A model generated the notes under the pieces. The model saw only the letters and a list, made by a program, of their open reading frames with translations. It did no database searches and had not been told where the DNA came from. Position numbers and translations under genes: made by a program. A DNA stretch of 64,000 nt from Bacteroidales bacterium (lineage in GTDB: Bacteria > Bacteroidota > Bacteroidia > Bacteroidales > FEN-979): assembly GCA_028706295.1 (NCBI GenBank), contig JAQWBQ010000002.1:1-64000 (forward strand), given 5' to 3'. Below are positions 49,783-59,826 of this stretch, one piece after another (position 1 is the stretch's first letter; every line of letters begins with the position of its first letter).

Positions 49783-50307
49783 TTATTTTCCCCGGAGTTT
49801 GTACCCGATTGGTTCTATCGGTTCATTTTTCTTCTGAATCAGTTCCCTGATTGCCCTGAAAACTTGTTGGATCTGATCGTCATGGTTCATAACAGTTCTT
49901 TCGAGTTCTTCAATTTTTAAAGATAGTTCACGATGTGTTTCAAGAAATCGACGAAGCTGTGCAAATACCCTCATGATGGCAATGTTTACATGGATTGCTT
50001 TTTTCGATTTAAGGACAGATGAAAGCATTGCCACACCTTGTTCGGTGAAGGCAAATGGCTTGTACCGGGAGCCGCCCCAACTTGAGGTCACAAATTGTGA
50101 CCTCAAGTTGCAGGTTTCATCCGGGTTCAGGATAAACAGGAAGTCGGAGGGAAACCTGTCATTGTTCCTTCTTACTGCTTGTTTTAGCACTTTTGTTGGA
50201 ATTTCATATAACCTTGCCAAATCTGAATCAAGTATTATCTTTTCCCCTCGGATTAGATGAATCAAGCCGGAAATGTTTTCTGTTTTTTCGTGTAGGATTT
50301 CTTCCAT
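49783..50307 (-). CDS. ORF6N domain protein (phage-type DNA-binding)
   Basis: IHLIRGEKIILDSDLARLYEIPTKVLKQAVRRNNDRFPSDFLF, NLRSQFVTSSWGGSRYKPFAFTEQGVAMLSSVL. Confidence 0.9.
   Translation of the reverse strand: MEEILHEKTENISGLIHLIRGEKIILDSDLARLYEIPTKVLKQAVRRNNDRFPSDFLFILNPDETCNLRSQFVTSSWGGSRYKPFAFTEQGVAMLSSVLKSKKAIHVNIAIMRVFAQLRRFLETHRELSLKIEELERTVMNHDDQIQQVFRAIRELIQKKNEPIEPIGYKLRGK
50079..50109. repeat. 31-bp palindrome (15-nt perfect arms, 1-nt centre) inside the ORF6N gene
   Basis: AACTTGAGGTCACAA-A-TTGTGACCTCAAGTT; on the coding strand encodes NLRSQFVTSS. Confidence 0.95.
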
Positions 50308-50416
50308 GACTTTTTAATGTTAATCGGCATATTGATGAAATGTAAGTTGGAATAACTGAAAATTATCTGCCTTTGCTTGAAGGACGCAGGATAAATAAGT
50401 ATTTGGATTTATTCGC

Positions 50417-50424
50417 TACCTTTG
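50417..50424 (+). promoter_or_regulatory. Putative -7 element TACCTTTG for the sugar-biosynthesis operon
   Basis: attcgcTACCTTTGtgccg, 62 bp before ATG 50486. Confidence 0.5.
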
Positions 50425-50485
50425 TGCCGTGAGTGGAAATCTCATTCATTCCACTGCCAAATTAAACTAATACAAATCCGACAGC

Positions 50486-51616
50486 ATGAAAAAAATCCAG
50501 ATGGTCGACCTGCGCAGTCAGTATTTAAACATTAAACAGGAGATCGACAAGGGAATCCAGGATGTGGTTGATTCCTGCGCATTTATCAACGGTCCTGCCG
50601 TTCAGGAATTTCAGAAGGAACTGGAAAAATACCTTGAGGTAAAGCATGTGATCCCATGTGCCAACGGTACTGATGCTCTGCAAGTTTCCATGATGGCCCT
50701 CGGCCTGCAACCGGGCGACGAGGTTATAACTTCATCGTTTACCTTTATTGCAACAGCCGAAGTGATAGCTTTACTGAAGCTAACCCCGGTATTGGTCGAT
50801 GTCGATCCCGACACTTTCAACATCGATCCAAAAGCCATTGAACGGGCTATTACATCTAAAACAAAAGCCATTGTTCCGGTTCACCTGTTCGGCCAGGCGG
50901 CCCCCATGGAAGAGATCATGGAGATTGCACGCAAAAACAACCTTTTTGTGGTAGAGGATAATTGCCAGGCCATCGGTGCCGACTATATTTTTAATGACGG
51001 AAGTCGTAAAAAAGCAGGGACCATCGGTCACATCGGATGTACCTCCTTTTTCCCTTCAAAAAACCTGGGTTGTTACGGTGATGGCGGAGCCATTTTCACC
51101 AATGACGATGATCTTGCGAAACAAATGCGTTCGGTGGTAAACCACGGCATGACCGTCAGGTATTACCATGATCACATCGGCGTCAACTCGAGGCTCGACA
51201 GTATTCAGGCGGCAGTTTTAAGGGTCAAGCTCGGACATTTGAATGAATATGCTGAACGGAGGCGTTTTGCCGCAACATTTTATGATAAAGCATTTGCAGG
51301 TCATCCAAAACTGAAGACTCCCGTCAGATACGCCAAATCGAATCACGTATTTCATCAGTACACGCTGGTAACCAACCAGGTTGACCGGAAAGCGCTTATC
51401 GATTTTCTTATGTCAAAGGGAATCCCGGCTATGATCTATTATCCCGTTCCGCTGCATATGCAGAAAGCCTACCTCGACCCCCGTTACAAACACGGTGATT
51501 TCCCTGTCACGGAGCAGCTTTGCCAACATGTTTTCTCCCTGCCGATGCACACGGAACTGGATGATGAACAACTGGAATTTATTACCCGGAATGTTCTCGA
51601 ATTTTTAAAAGATTAA
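50486..51616 (+). CDS. DegT/DnrJ/EryC1/StrS sugar aminotransferase (WbpE-like)
   Basis: [71 protein letters not shown] (PLP Lys). Confidence 0.94.
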   Translation: MKKIQMVDLRSQYLNIKQEIDKGIQDVVDSCAFINGPAVQEFQKELEKYLEVKHVIPCANGTDALQVSMMALGLQPGDEVITSSFTFIATAEVIALLKLTPVLVDVDPDTFNIDPKAIERAITSKTKAIVPVHLFGQAAPMEEIMEIARKNNLFVVEDNCQAIGADYIFNDGSRKKAGTIGHIGCTSFFPSKNLGCYGDGGAIFTNDDDLAKQMRSVVNHGMTVRYYHDHIGVNSRLDSIQAAVLRVKLGHLNEYAERRRFAATFYDKAFAGHPKLKTPVRYAKSNHVFHQYTLVTNQVDRKALIDFLMSKGIPAMIYYPVPLHMQKAYLDPRYKHGDFPVTEQLCQHVFSLPMHTELDDEQLEFITRNVLEFLKD

Positions 51617-51617
51617 A

Positions 51618-52202
51618 ATGGATACGGAATATTTTGCCCACGAAACCGCGGTAATCGACCCGGGGTGTAAAATCGGAAAGGGCACTAAAATATGGCATTT
51701 TACCCATGTGATGAAAGATTGCGAGATTGGCGAAAATTGCAATATCGGCCAAAACGTTGTGGTGTCACCGGGCGTCGTCTTGGGCCGCAACGTGAAAGTT
51801 CAGAATAACGTGTCGATTTATACCGGTGTGATCTGTGAAGATGATGTCTTTCTGGGGCCTTCCATGGTATTTACGAATGTGATAAATCCCCGGAGCCATA
51901 TTTTACGCCGCGATCAATACCAACAGACACTTGTCAGACATGGTGCATCCATTGGGGCAAATGCCACGATCGTTTGCGGTAATGAGATCGGGGCCTTTGC
52001 CTTTATCGGCGCCGGGGCTGTCGTGACAAAAAATGTTGACTCCTATGCCCTCGTAGTCGGCAATCCCGGACGGCAGGTGGGCTGGATGAGTGAGTACGGA
52101 CACCGTTTGTATTTTGATCAGGACGGCATTGCTGTTTGTCCTGAAAGTAAAGTCAGGTACAGCCTTTCAAAAGAAGGGCAGGTATCGAAACTGGAAGAAT
52201 AA
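51618..52202 (+). CDS. Left-handed beta-helix sugar N-acetyltransferase (WbpD-like)
   Basis: Hexapeptide repeats; [45 protein letters not shown]. Confidence 0.9.
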   Translation: MDTEYFAHETAVIDPGCKIGKGTKIWHFTHVMKDCEIGENCNIGQNVVVSPGVVLGRNVKVQNNVSIYTGVICEDDVFLGPSMVFTNVINPRSHILRRDQYQQTLVRHGASIGANATIVCGNEIGAFAFIGAGAVVTKNVDSYALVVGNPGRQVGWMSEYGHRLYFDQDGIAVCPESKVRYSLSKEGQVSKLEE

Positions 52203-52213
52203 TACATCCTGCA

Positions 52214-53194
52214 ATGAACAAACCTCTGAACTTTGCATTGATCGGAGCGGCAGGCTACATAGCCCCGCGTCACATGAAAGCCATACGGGAAACGGGAAAC
52301 CATTTGGTTTGTGCCCTCGACCCCTACGATGGCGTAGGTATCATGGACAGTTATTTTCCCGAATGCGATTTTTTTATCGAGCCGGAACGATTTGACCGGC
52401 ACCTTGACAAACTTCGCAGAATGTCGTCAAATAAAAAGCGACTCGATGACGTAAAGGTCGATTATGTCAGTATCTGTTCGCCTAATTACATGCATGATTC
52501 ACATATCCGGCTGGCATTAAGGAATAATGCACACGCCATTTGTGAGAAACCGATCGTTTTAAATCCCTGGAACCTCGACGCCCTTCGGGAAATTGAAAAG
52601 GAATCAGGGAAAAAGGTCTTTACCATTCTGCAGCTCAGGCTTCATCCCTCAATTCAAAAACTGTTCTCAGAGGTAAAGAAAGGTCCTGAGGATAAAGTGT
52701 ACCATCTCGATCTGACTTACATTACCTCCCGGGGAAACTGGTATTACCGTTCCTGGAAAGGAGATATCTCGAAGTCAGGAGGAATCGCGACCAACATCGG
52801 AGTTCATTTCTTTGATATGCTGACCTGGATTTTTGGTCCGGCCCGTGAAAACGTGGTTCATGTTTTAAAAGAAAACAAAGCTGCCGGCCTTCTGAGCCTG
52901 GAAAAAGCAAATATCCGATGGTTTCTCAGTATCGACTACAATGATATCCCGGAGGAGATCCGTAAAACTGGGAAAAGGACCTATCGTTCACTGACCCTTG
53001 GCGACCAGCAAATCGAGTTTAGTGATGGTTTTACCGACCTTCATACCGAATCTTACCGGAATATCATCGACGGCCATGGATTCGGAATAAATGATGCCCG
53101 GCAAAGCGTCAACATCGTTTATAAGATCAGAAATCAGGTGCCTGTGGGTCTGAAAGGTGATTATCATCCCATTTTAAAAACGGTTACTATTTAA
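52214..53194 (+). CDS. Gfo/Idh/MocA oxidoreductase (WbpB-like)
   Basis: FALIGAAGYIAPRHMKAIRETGNHLVCALDPYDGVGIMDSYFP; ICEKPIVLNPWNLD. Confidence 0.92.
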   Translation: MNKPLNFALIGAAGYIAPRHMKAIRETGNHLVCALDPYDGVGIMDSYFPECDFFIEPERFDRHLDKLRRMSSNKKRLDDVKVDYVSICSPNYMHDSHIRLALRNNAHAICEKPIVLNPWNLDALREIEKESGKKVFTILQLRLHPSIQKLFSEVKKGPEDKVYHLDLTYITSRGNWYYRSWKGDISKSGGIATNIGVHFFDMLTWIFGPARENVVHVLKENKAAGLLSLEKANIRWFLSIDYNDIPEEIRKTGKRTYRSLTLGDQQIEFSDGFTDLHTESYRNIIDGHGFGINDARQSVNIVYKIRNQVPVGLKGDYHPILKTVTI

Positions 53195-53259
53195 TTCCTG
53201 AAAAATAGGATTATATTCGTGCCATGAAACGGTAACTCCTTTAATTTGGATGATCCATG

Positions 53260-53285
53260 ATCAGGGTACCGCGATATGCCCTGAT
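53260..53285. repeat. Short inverted repeat upstream of galE
   Basis: ATCAGGG-taccgcgatatg-CCCTGAT, 7-bp perfect arms. Confidence 0.5.
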
Positions 53286-53351
53286 ACCGGGTTTTGCAAA
53301 GGGGTAAAAGGTTATAACAGCTATTTCATTGGATCATAAAAAAATTTACTG

Positions 53352-54374
53352 ATGAAAATTTTAGTTACCGGAGGCACCGGATACATTGGATCCCACACCG
53401 CAGTTGAACTGCAGGAAAAAGGACACGAGGTCATCATTGTAGATGATCTTTCAAATTCTCTTATTGAAGTTGTGGATAATATCGGTCGCATTACCGGCAG
53501 GAAACCTGAGTTTGAGAAATTTGACCTGACAGATCCTGTAAAAACCGCTGAGTTTTTCAGAATCCACCATGATATTCAGGCGGTCATACACTTTGCAGCA
53601 TTCAAAGCAGTGGGTGAATCTGTTGAAAAACCGTTGATGTACTACCGTAACAACATTACTTCGCTGATCAATATTTTACAGGGTATGCTGGATAATGATA
53701 TCCGGGATATTGTCTTTTCCTCCTCGTGCACGGTTTACGGACAGCCTGCCCGGTTGCCTGCAAGCGAGGATACCCCCATACAGAAAGCCATCTCTCCCTA
53801 TGGAAATACAAAGCAAATTTCGGAGGAGATCATTTCAGATACTTGTGCAATTTCCAATCTCCGTTCGATCCTGCTGCGTTATTTCAATCCCATCGGAGCT
53901 CATGATACAGCACTGATTGGTGAACTTCCGCTTGGAGTCCCCAATTGCCTGATGCCCTATATAACGCAGACAGCCATCGGCAAACGTCCCTACCTCAGGG
54001 TATGGGGAAACGATTATAACACGCCCGACGGTACTGCCATACGCGATTACATTCATGTGGTGGATCTGGCAAAGGCACATGTAATTGCAGTCGAACGCCT
54101 GGTTGAAAACAGGGTAAGGAAGAATGTAGAGGTTTTCAACCTGGGTACCGGCAACGGATTCTCGGTGTTGGAAGTGATACGATCATTTGAAAGATCCACC
54201 GGAGTGAAACTGAATTATGAGATTAAAGAACGCCGCCCGGGCGATGTCGAACAGGTTTGGGCCGATACCCGGTTTGCGAACGAGGAACTTGGCTGGAAGG
54301 CAGAAAAAACACTCGACGAAATGACCCTGTCGGCCTGGCGCTGGGAACAAGCACTTGCAAATAAAAAAATATAG
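53352..54374 (+). CDS. galE: UDP-glucose 4-epimerase
   Basis: VTGGTGYIGSHTAVELQEKGHEVIIVDDLSNS; GTAIRDYIHVVDLAKAH. Confidence 0.95.
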   Translation: MKILVTGGTGYIGSHTAVELQEKGHEVIIVDDLSNSLIEVVDNIGRITGRKPEFEKFDLTDPVKTAEFFRIHHDIQAVIHFAAFKAVGESVEKPLMYYRNNITSLINILQGMLDNDIRDIVFSSSCTVYGQPARLPASEDTPIQKAISPYGNTKQISEEIISDTCAISNLRSILLRYFNPIGAHDTALIGELPLGVPNCLMPYITQTAIGKRPYLRVWGNDYNTPDGTAIRDYIHVVDLAKAHVIAVERLVENRVRKNVEVFNLGTGNGFSVLEVIRSFERSTGVKLNYEIKERRPGDVEQVWADTRFANEELGWKAEKTLDEMTLSAWRWEQALANKKI

Positions 54375-54406
54375 CGTTTTTCGTAAATCCAACAAATTTT
54401 GAATAT

Positions 54407-55456
54407 ATGAAGACAATCCTCATCACCGGAGGCGCTGGTTTTATCGGCTCTCATCTTGTACGCAGGTTTGTGAAAAAGTACCCCGAATATAAAATTGTCA
54501 ATCTGGATAATCTGACTTATGCAGGAAATCTTGCAAACCTTCGGGACATCGAAAACGAACCCAATTACGAATTCGTGAAAGCTGATATCACCGCGGGTGA
54601 ATTAATGAAAACCCTGTTCAAAAAATATCGTTTTGACGGGGTTATTCACCTGGCGGCCGAATCGCATGTCGACCGGAGCATTGCCAGCCCCATGGAGTTT
54701 ATTTATGCAAATATTGTCGGAACAGTGAACCTGTTAAATGCTGCCCGAATGTGCTGGGAGGACCCCGTTGGGAAACGGTTTTATCACATTTCGACCGACG
54801 AAGTTTACGGTTCACTGGGATCTGAAGGATTTTTCTATGAAACCACACCCTATGACCCGAGAAGTCCCTATTCGGCTTCGAAAGCCAGCTCCGACCATCT
54901 GGTCCGGGCTTATTACCATACCTACAAGCTACCCGTCGTTATTTCCAACTGCTCCAACAATTACGGTCCATTCCAGTTTCCTGAAAAGCTTATCCCCCTA
55001 TCGATTCATAATATCAGGAACAACAAGCTGATTCCTGTTTACGGAAAAGGTGAAAACATCCGTGACTGGCTGTATGTTGAAGATCATGCGATCGCCATTG
55101 ATTTGATATTCCACGAAGGGACAAACGGTGAAACCTATAATATCGGCGGGCACAATGAATGGAAAAATATTGATCTGATCAGACTTTTATGTGAGATCAT
55201 GGACCGGAAACTGCATCGGGAGGCCGGAACTTCTGAAAATCTGATCACTTTTATTAAGGACAGAGCCGGACATGACCTGCGATATGCGATTGATTCGGGT
55301 AAAATCCAAAAAGAACTTGGCTGGAAACCCAGTCTTCAATTCAGAGAAGGACTTGAAAAAACGGTCGATTGGTATCTGGCCAATGAAGACTGGATGAAAA
55401 ACGTCACATCTGGCGATTACCAGAAATACTACGAGAACCAGTATGTGAAAAGGTAA
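54407..55456 (+). CDS. rfbB: dTDP-glucose 4,6-dehydratase
   Basis: ITGGAGFIGSHLVRRFVKKYP; HLAAESHVDRSI; STDEVYGSLG; PYSASKASSDHLVRAY. Confidence 0.95.
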   Translation: MKTILITGGAGFIGSHLVRRFVKKYPEYKIVNLDNLTYAGNLANLRDIENEPNYEFVKADITAGELMKTLFKKYRFDGVIHLAAESHVDRSIASPMEFIYANIVGTVNLLNAARMCWEDPVGKRFYHISTDEVYGSLGSEGFFYETTPYDPRSPYSASKASSDHLVRAYYHTYKLPVVISNCSNNYGPFQFPEKLIPLSIHNIRNNKLIPVYGKGENIRDWLYVEDHAIAIDLIFHEGTNGETYNIGGHNEWKNIDLIRLLCEIMDRKLHREAGTSENLITFIKDRAGHDLRYAIDSGKIQKELGWKPSLQFREGLEKTVDWYLANEDWMKNVTSGDYQKYYENQYVKR

Positions 55457-55460
55457 GTTA

Positions 55461-56336
55461 TCAGGCTCCGCTTACGGTAATATCTTTCCCGATCTTTAAG
55501 ATCAGACCCTGGAGCACACTCCCCGGGCCAACTTCTGTAAAATGACGGGCCCCGTCTGCGATCATCTTCTGCGTACTCTGAGTCCAAAGAACGGGGGCAG
55601 TTAACTGTGCCACAAGGTTCTTTTTAATGGATTCAGGATCCGTAACAGGGAGCCCGGTGGCATTCTGGTAAATGGGACAAACCGGTTTGTTTACAGGAGT
55701 GGCATTGATCGCTTCAGCAAGCTCAATCCGTGCAGGTTCCATGAGTGGTGAATGAAATGCGCCCCCGACTTTTAATGGTAATGCGCGGCGGGCGCCTGCG
55801 GCTTTCAGTTTTTCACAGGCGATTTCGATTCCCTTTATACTTCCTGAAATCACAAGTTGGCCGGGAGTGTTATAATTAGCCGGAACCACGATTTCATCAA
55901 TGCTTTTACATATTTCTTCCACCTTCGTATCATCAAGCCCGATAATGGCTGCCATGCCTGAAGGTTCTTTTTCACATGCACTTTGCATTGCGCGCGCCCG
56001 GGTTGCCACAAGTCGTAATCCGTTGTCAAATGAAATCGACTTTGATGCAACAAGCGCACTGAACTCTCCCAGCGAATGGCCTGCTACCATATCGGGTTTA
56101 AACCCTTCACCCAGAGTCATAGCCAGAATGACAGAATGAAGAAAAATTGCAGGCTGGGTTACCCGGGTTTGCCTCAAATCCTCATCGGTACCACTGAACA
56201 TTAAATCTGTTATTCTGAAACCCAGAATATCGTTTGCTTTTTCAAACATTTCCCGGGCTAATGGTGAATTATCGTAAAGTTCTTTTCCCATACCGACAAA
56301 CTGAGCGCCCTGTCCCGGAAATACATATGCTACCAT
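55461..56336 (-). CDS. fabD: Malonyl CoA-acyl carrier protein transacylase
   Basis: VFPGQGAQFVGMGKELY; AGHSLGEFSAL catalytic Ser motif; GAFHSPLM. Confidence 0.96.
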   Translation of the reverse strand: MVAYVFPGQGAQFVGMGKELYDNSPLAREMFEKANDILGFRITDLMFSGTDEDLRQTRVTQPAIFLHSVILAMTLGEGFKPDMVAGHSLGEFSALVASKSISFDNGLRLVATRARAMQSACEKEPSGMAAIIGLDDTKVEEICKSIDEIVVPANYNTPGQLVISGSIKGIEIACEKLKAAGARRALPLKVGGAFHSPLMEPARIELAEAINATPVNKPVCPIYQNATGLPVTDPESIKKNLVAQLTAPVLWTQSTQKMIADGARHFTEVGPGSVLQGLILKIGKDITVSGA

Positions 56337-56426
56337 ACTATTCTCAATGATAAAATGAAAACTCGTTAATAACTAAACAAAATAACCATAATGATTGAGC
56401 CGTACACGACCCGGCGATTCAGACCA

Positions 56427-57158
56427 TTATTTCCGGTCACCTAAAAACCGTAACAAAAAAATGAAAAGATTGATAAAGTCCAAATATAGTGTCAGGGCAC
56501 CCAGAATACTCAGCTTCTGTGCATTGGCATCGCCGTATTCACCTGCCCCGCTGCCGATGTTCTTGAGCCGCTGAACATCGTAAGCGGTCAGTCCGGTAAA
56601 AATTAGTACCCCGATGATGCTGATGACATAATCCATGGTTTCACTTTTCAAAAAGAGATTGATTAGCATTGCCACTATAATCCCGATAAGCCCCATCATC
56701 ATGATCGAACCAAACCGTGTAAGATCGGTCTTTGTCGTATATCCGGTTATGGCCATAATGCCGAACATCACGGCTGCAACGGCAAAAGTTTTAAAAACGG
56801 AGGCGGCGGTATAGACCAGCAAGACAAAACTCAGGCTCATTCCCATCAAAACAGAGAACGAGAGAAAAAGAAGTGTCAAAATGGCAGGTGATAGCCGTTG
56901 AAATCCAAACGACATAAGCAGGACAAATCCGATGGGGGCAAGGGTCACAATCCAGCCCAAGCCGGTCATTCCTCCGGTTTCAAAATTGAAGAGACTCTGT
57001 ATCAGCTTCATGTCTGATGCAAAAAAGTATGCTGTCACAGCAGTGACGATCATTGCCAACGACATCCAGCCAAAGACCCGGGTCATAAAGGTTTTCGCAA
57101 CAACGGTGGTTGGGGTACCCGAAGTGGCGAAATATTGGTTATTTGATTGTTCAAACAT
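56427..57158 (-). CDS. Bax inhibitor-1/YccA family membrane protein
   Basis: FMTRVFGWMSLAMIVTAVTAYF; 7 TM; LTAYDVQRLKNIG; SILGALTLYLDFINLFIFLLRFLG. Confidence 0.94.
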   Translation of the reverse strand: MFEQSNNQYFATSGTPTTVVAKTFMTRVFGWMSLAMIVTAVTAYFFASDMKLIQSLFNFETGGMTGLGWIVTLAPIGFVLLMSFGFQRLSPAILTLLFLSFSVLMGMSLSFVLLVYTAASVFKTFAVAAVMFGIMAITGYTTKTDLTRFGSIMMMGLIGIIVAMLINLFLKSETMDYVISIIGVLIFTGLTAYDVQRLKNIGSGAGEYGDANAQKLSILGALTLYLDFINLFIFLLRFLGDRK

Positions 57159-57242
57159 GGTTTATTCTCCTTCTTTTTAATGTATTAGGTATCTGGGATA
57201 ATCTATTAGCGATTGGGTGTTAAGTTGCATTTATATTCAATT

Positions 57243-57278
57243 ATCCATTGTTAATTGTCAATTGTCCATTGTGCATTG
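57243..57278. repeat. Intergenic ATTGTCAATTGTCCATTG-type repeat
   Basis: atccattgttaattgtcaattgtccattgtgcattg; a reverse-complement related copy (ggacaatggacaattga) lies at 9663-9680. Confidence 0.7.
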
Positions 57279-57280
57279 AT

Positions 57281-57910
57281 TTAGTGCAGTTTGGTGCCAA
57301 TGAGATGCAGAAACTCCGCCCGTGTCTTATCACGTTCAAAGGCGCCGACAAAATCCGAAGTTGTCGTGACAGAGTTTTGTTTCTGAACACCCCGCATGGC
57401 CATACACAAATGCTGTGCCTCGATGACCACTGCCACTCCCAATGGTTTCAGGGTTTCATAGATAGCATCTTTGATCTGCATGGTCAGCCGTTCCTGTACC
57501 TGCAGCCGGCGGGCATAAATCTCAACTACCCGGGCAATTTTACTCAGCCCTGTGATATATTTATCGGGGATATAGGCAACATGGGCTTTTCCGATAAAGG
57601 GAACAAGGTGGTGCTCACACAAAGAATAGATCTCAATATCCTTCACAATCACCATTTCCCGGTAATCTTCCCTGAATTTGGCTGAGCTGAGTATTTGTCG
57701 GGGATCCAATTCATATCCCTGCGTGAAATACTGGATTGCCTTGGCTACCCTGTGCGGGGTTTTCAAAAGACCTTCACGGTCGGGATTTTCACCGATCAAC
57801 CGTAAAATTTCCCGGTAATGAATGGCTAATTCATCCGTGGCTGCAGTATTGTACTCTTCCAGTTTTTCGTAGTTTTTTTTATTCTCTTCCGCCATAATTT
57901 TGGGTTTCAA
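57281..57910 (-). CDS. folE: GTP cyclohydrolase I
   Basis: [51 protein letters not shown]. Confidence 0.95.
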   Translation of the reverse strand: MKPKIMAEENKKNYEKLEEYNTAATDELAIHYREILRLIGENPDREGLLKTPHRVAKAIQYFTQGYELDPRQILSSAKFREDYREMVIVKDIEIYSLCEHHLVPFIGKAHVAYIPDKYITGLSKIARVVEIYARRLQVQERLTMQIKDAIYETLKPLGVAVVIEAQHLCMAMRGVQKQNSVTTTSDFVGAFERDKTRAEFLHLIGTKLH

Positions 57911-58333
57911 TCAAGTGCCAAAATATTCAACAATATTGTTTTCCGACTGTTCCAACCGGATGCAATGAAGGATACCGCCCAGATTCCTGACATCCTGTTC
58001 AAGTTCATTCCAGATCCCGATCGCCACATTTTCGCTGGTGGGCACCTTTCCTTTCAGAAAATCCACTTCAAGGTTCAGATTCCGATGGTCAATGCGCCTG
58101 AGAATCTTCTCTTCGATCAATTTACTGACCTGACGCAGATGAATGATCAAACCGGTTTTTGGATCTACATGTCCTTTAATGGTTACGTACAGGATGTAGT
58201 TATGGCCGTGCCAGTTCGGATTGGAACATTTCCCGAATACCCGGTCGTTCTCTTCATCGGAGAATTCGGGTAGAAACAGCCTGTGTGCAGCGCTGAAATG
58301 CTCCCTCCGGGTGATATAGACCAATTCATTCAT
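57911..58333 (-). CDS. 6-pyruvoyl-tetrahydropterin synthase family protein
   Basis: FSAAHRL...FGKCSNPNWHGHNYILYVTIKG; MDHRNL-type motif (IDHRNLNLEVDFL); PTSENVAIGIW. Confidence 0.9.
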   Translation of the reverse strand: MNELVYITRREHFSAAHRLFLPEFSDEENDRVFGKCSNPNWHGHNYILYVTIKGHVDPKTGLIIHLRQVSKLIEEKILRRIDHRNLNLEVDFLKGKVPTSENVAIGIWNELEQDVRNLGGILHCIRLEQSENNIVEYFGT

Positions 58334-58343
58334 TGTTACGGGA

Positions 58344-58351
58344 CAAAAGTA
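58344..58351 (-). promoter_or_regulatory. Putative -7 element TACTTTTG for PTPS-folE
   Basis: CAAAAGTA on + strand, just upstream of the start at 58333. Confidence 0.4.
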
Positions 58352-58362
58352 CCATTTTTTTT

Positions 58363-59391
58363 CTATTTGAACAGGTTAAAGCGCGTTCCCACCCAAATCC
58401 TCACCTGCGAAACATCATAATCGAAAAGGGTATTGCTGAGCCGGTCGGGAATCTGGTTAAAGGCAGTCTGTATCGCTCCCCCGATAAACCATACATCAGA
58501 ATTGTAGCCTGCTGCAATGTGCCCCCCCAATTTGAACGAAAATTCAAAATCATACCAGGTATTCGTCGCATTTTTAAAGGTATAGAATTGTGCTGCAACT
58601 CCGGGAAAAACGGTGCCCGAGATATAAAAATTCCGCAGAAATACCCAGGTATAATTATATCCGGGTGACAAACCCAGGGAATAAAATTCACCGCTGGTGA
58701 CCAATTTTGAACCAGGAATATTGTACTGCCGGATCAGCTCTTCGGGAATGATACCCTGATCGGATGATATCCGGTAATATAAAAAGGATGGGCGAACCAG
58801 AAAGCTCCCGGCACTTTTCTTCTGCCGTTCAGTCTGAATAAATGCAGCCCGTATCGAAAAATGTTCCGGATTGTAAATCCAATAACCCGATAAGCCAAGC
58901 GAAAAGGTTGACATATCCGGTATCAGATAATAACTTCCATCATCCTTTTTAGGAGTACGAATATAGAAACCGGTATACTTTTGAAAGAAAGCCTCCCCGG
59001 CAATTCTCCGGCCAAAAGCATTCACACGCAAATCGAGTGAGGAGGTTGATCCATAGGTTTGTTCATCCAGTACCGAGAAAATGTTTTCCATCGACAACCC
59101 CAGCCCAAACCACTTGTAGAATCCGGCAATCCCGAATCGAAAGTTGACATTGGGCCGGTAAATTATTTTTTCAATATTCCCCGGATTGCTCATGATCTCA
59201 GCATCCTGAAACAAGACAAAAAACCTCCCCGTCAACAGGTGCGTATAATCTGAAATATAAGAGCTGTCGGGCTTTACTTTAAAGTGTCTGAAAAAAGAGG
59301 TCTCTTGTTGACTTCTTCCTGAAGATGAAATAAAAAGAAATACCAGAATGCTGAGGCTGAGAAATCCGTTTCGGGCAGGCATGCCATTCAT
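58363..59391 (-). CDS. DUF4421-like outer-membrane beta-barrel protein
   Basis: Signal peptide; KPDSSYISDYTHLLTGRFFVLFQDAE...IIYRPNVNFRFGIAGFYKWFGLGLSM; alternating beta-strands ending VRIWVGTRFNLF. Confidence 0.65.
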   Translation of the reverse strand: MNGMPARNGFLSLSILVFLFISSSGRSQQETSFFRHFKVKPDSSYISDYTHLLTGRFFVLFQDAEIMSNPGNIEKIIYRPNVNFRFGIAGFYKWFGLGLSMENIFSVLDEQTYGSTSSLDLRVNAFGRRIAGEAFFQKYTGFYIRTPKKDDGSYYLIPDMSTFSLGLSGYWIYNPEHFSIRAAFIQTERQKKSAGSFLVRPSFLYYRISSDQGIIPEELIRQYNIPGSKLVTSGEFYSLGLSPGYNYTWVFLRNFYISGTVFPGVAAQFYTFKNATNTWYDFEFSFKLGGHIAAGYNSDVWFIGGAIQTAFNQIPDRLSNTLFDYDVSQVRIWVGTRFNLFK

Positions 59392-59792
59392 TCGTGTGCA
59401 GACGATCCTTTGGGAATCCGCGTGATCCGGATGATCCAGACCACTTCAAAAATCATATAGACCAGGTAAAGTATAAAAAAGGCAATCATAAACGGGACGG
59501 CATCAGGCCTGTTCCATAATATGTATCCGACCATAATAGCGATAAAGAGTACAAGCTTTACCAGGATGGTAAGAAGAAATGTGTTGACGAAACGGATGAA
59601 TTTTTTTAAAAGGGTCCGTGAAAGAACCATAAATGAAATCATCGTTGTGGCCATGAAGAACAGTAAAAGGAACGGAAGTGTGGGCGACAGGTACGAGCGC
59701 GGGATCATAAATCGCGCGATAACCATGATCACTCCAAGGATAGCTGAGAAAATTAACAGCCGTCTCAGAAATTCAGTATTTAATGATTTCAT
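59388..59792 (-). CDS. Small membrane protein, AtpI-like
   Basis: 134 aa, 4 predicted TM helices; position next to an AtpZ-like gene; ATGA overlap with the DUF4421-like gene. Confidence 0.5.
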   Translation of the reverse strand: MKSLNTEFLRRLLIFSAILGVIMVIARFMIPRSYLSPTLPFLLLFFMATTMISFMVLSRTLLKKFIRFVNTFLLTILVKLVLFIAIMVGYILWNRPDAVPFMIAFFILYLVYMIFEVVWIIRITRIPKGSSAHE

Positions 59793-59826
59793 TTTACAAA
59801 AATATAAAAACCCGGAATTGGGATCG

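Noticed and set aside
49783-50307. Prophage or mobile element remnant
   Set aside because: The ORF6N domain is phage-associated but no integrase, structural gene, att-like repeat or transposase flanks it.
58363-59391. PorP/SprF family T9SS protein
   Set aside because: N-terminal QDPQFSQ/NPAFAG-type signature is absent; DSSYI...YRPN...GIAGFYKW pattern fits DUF4421 better.
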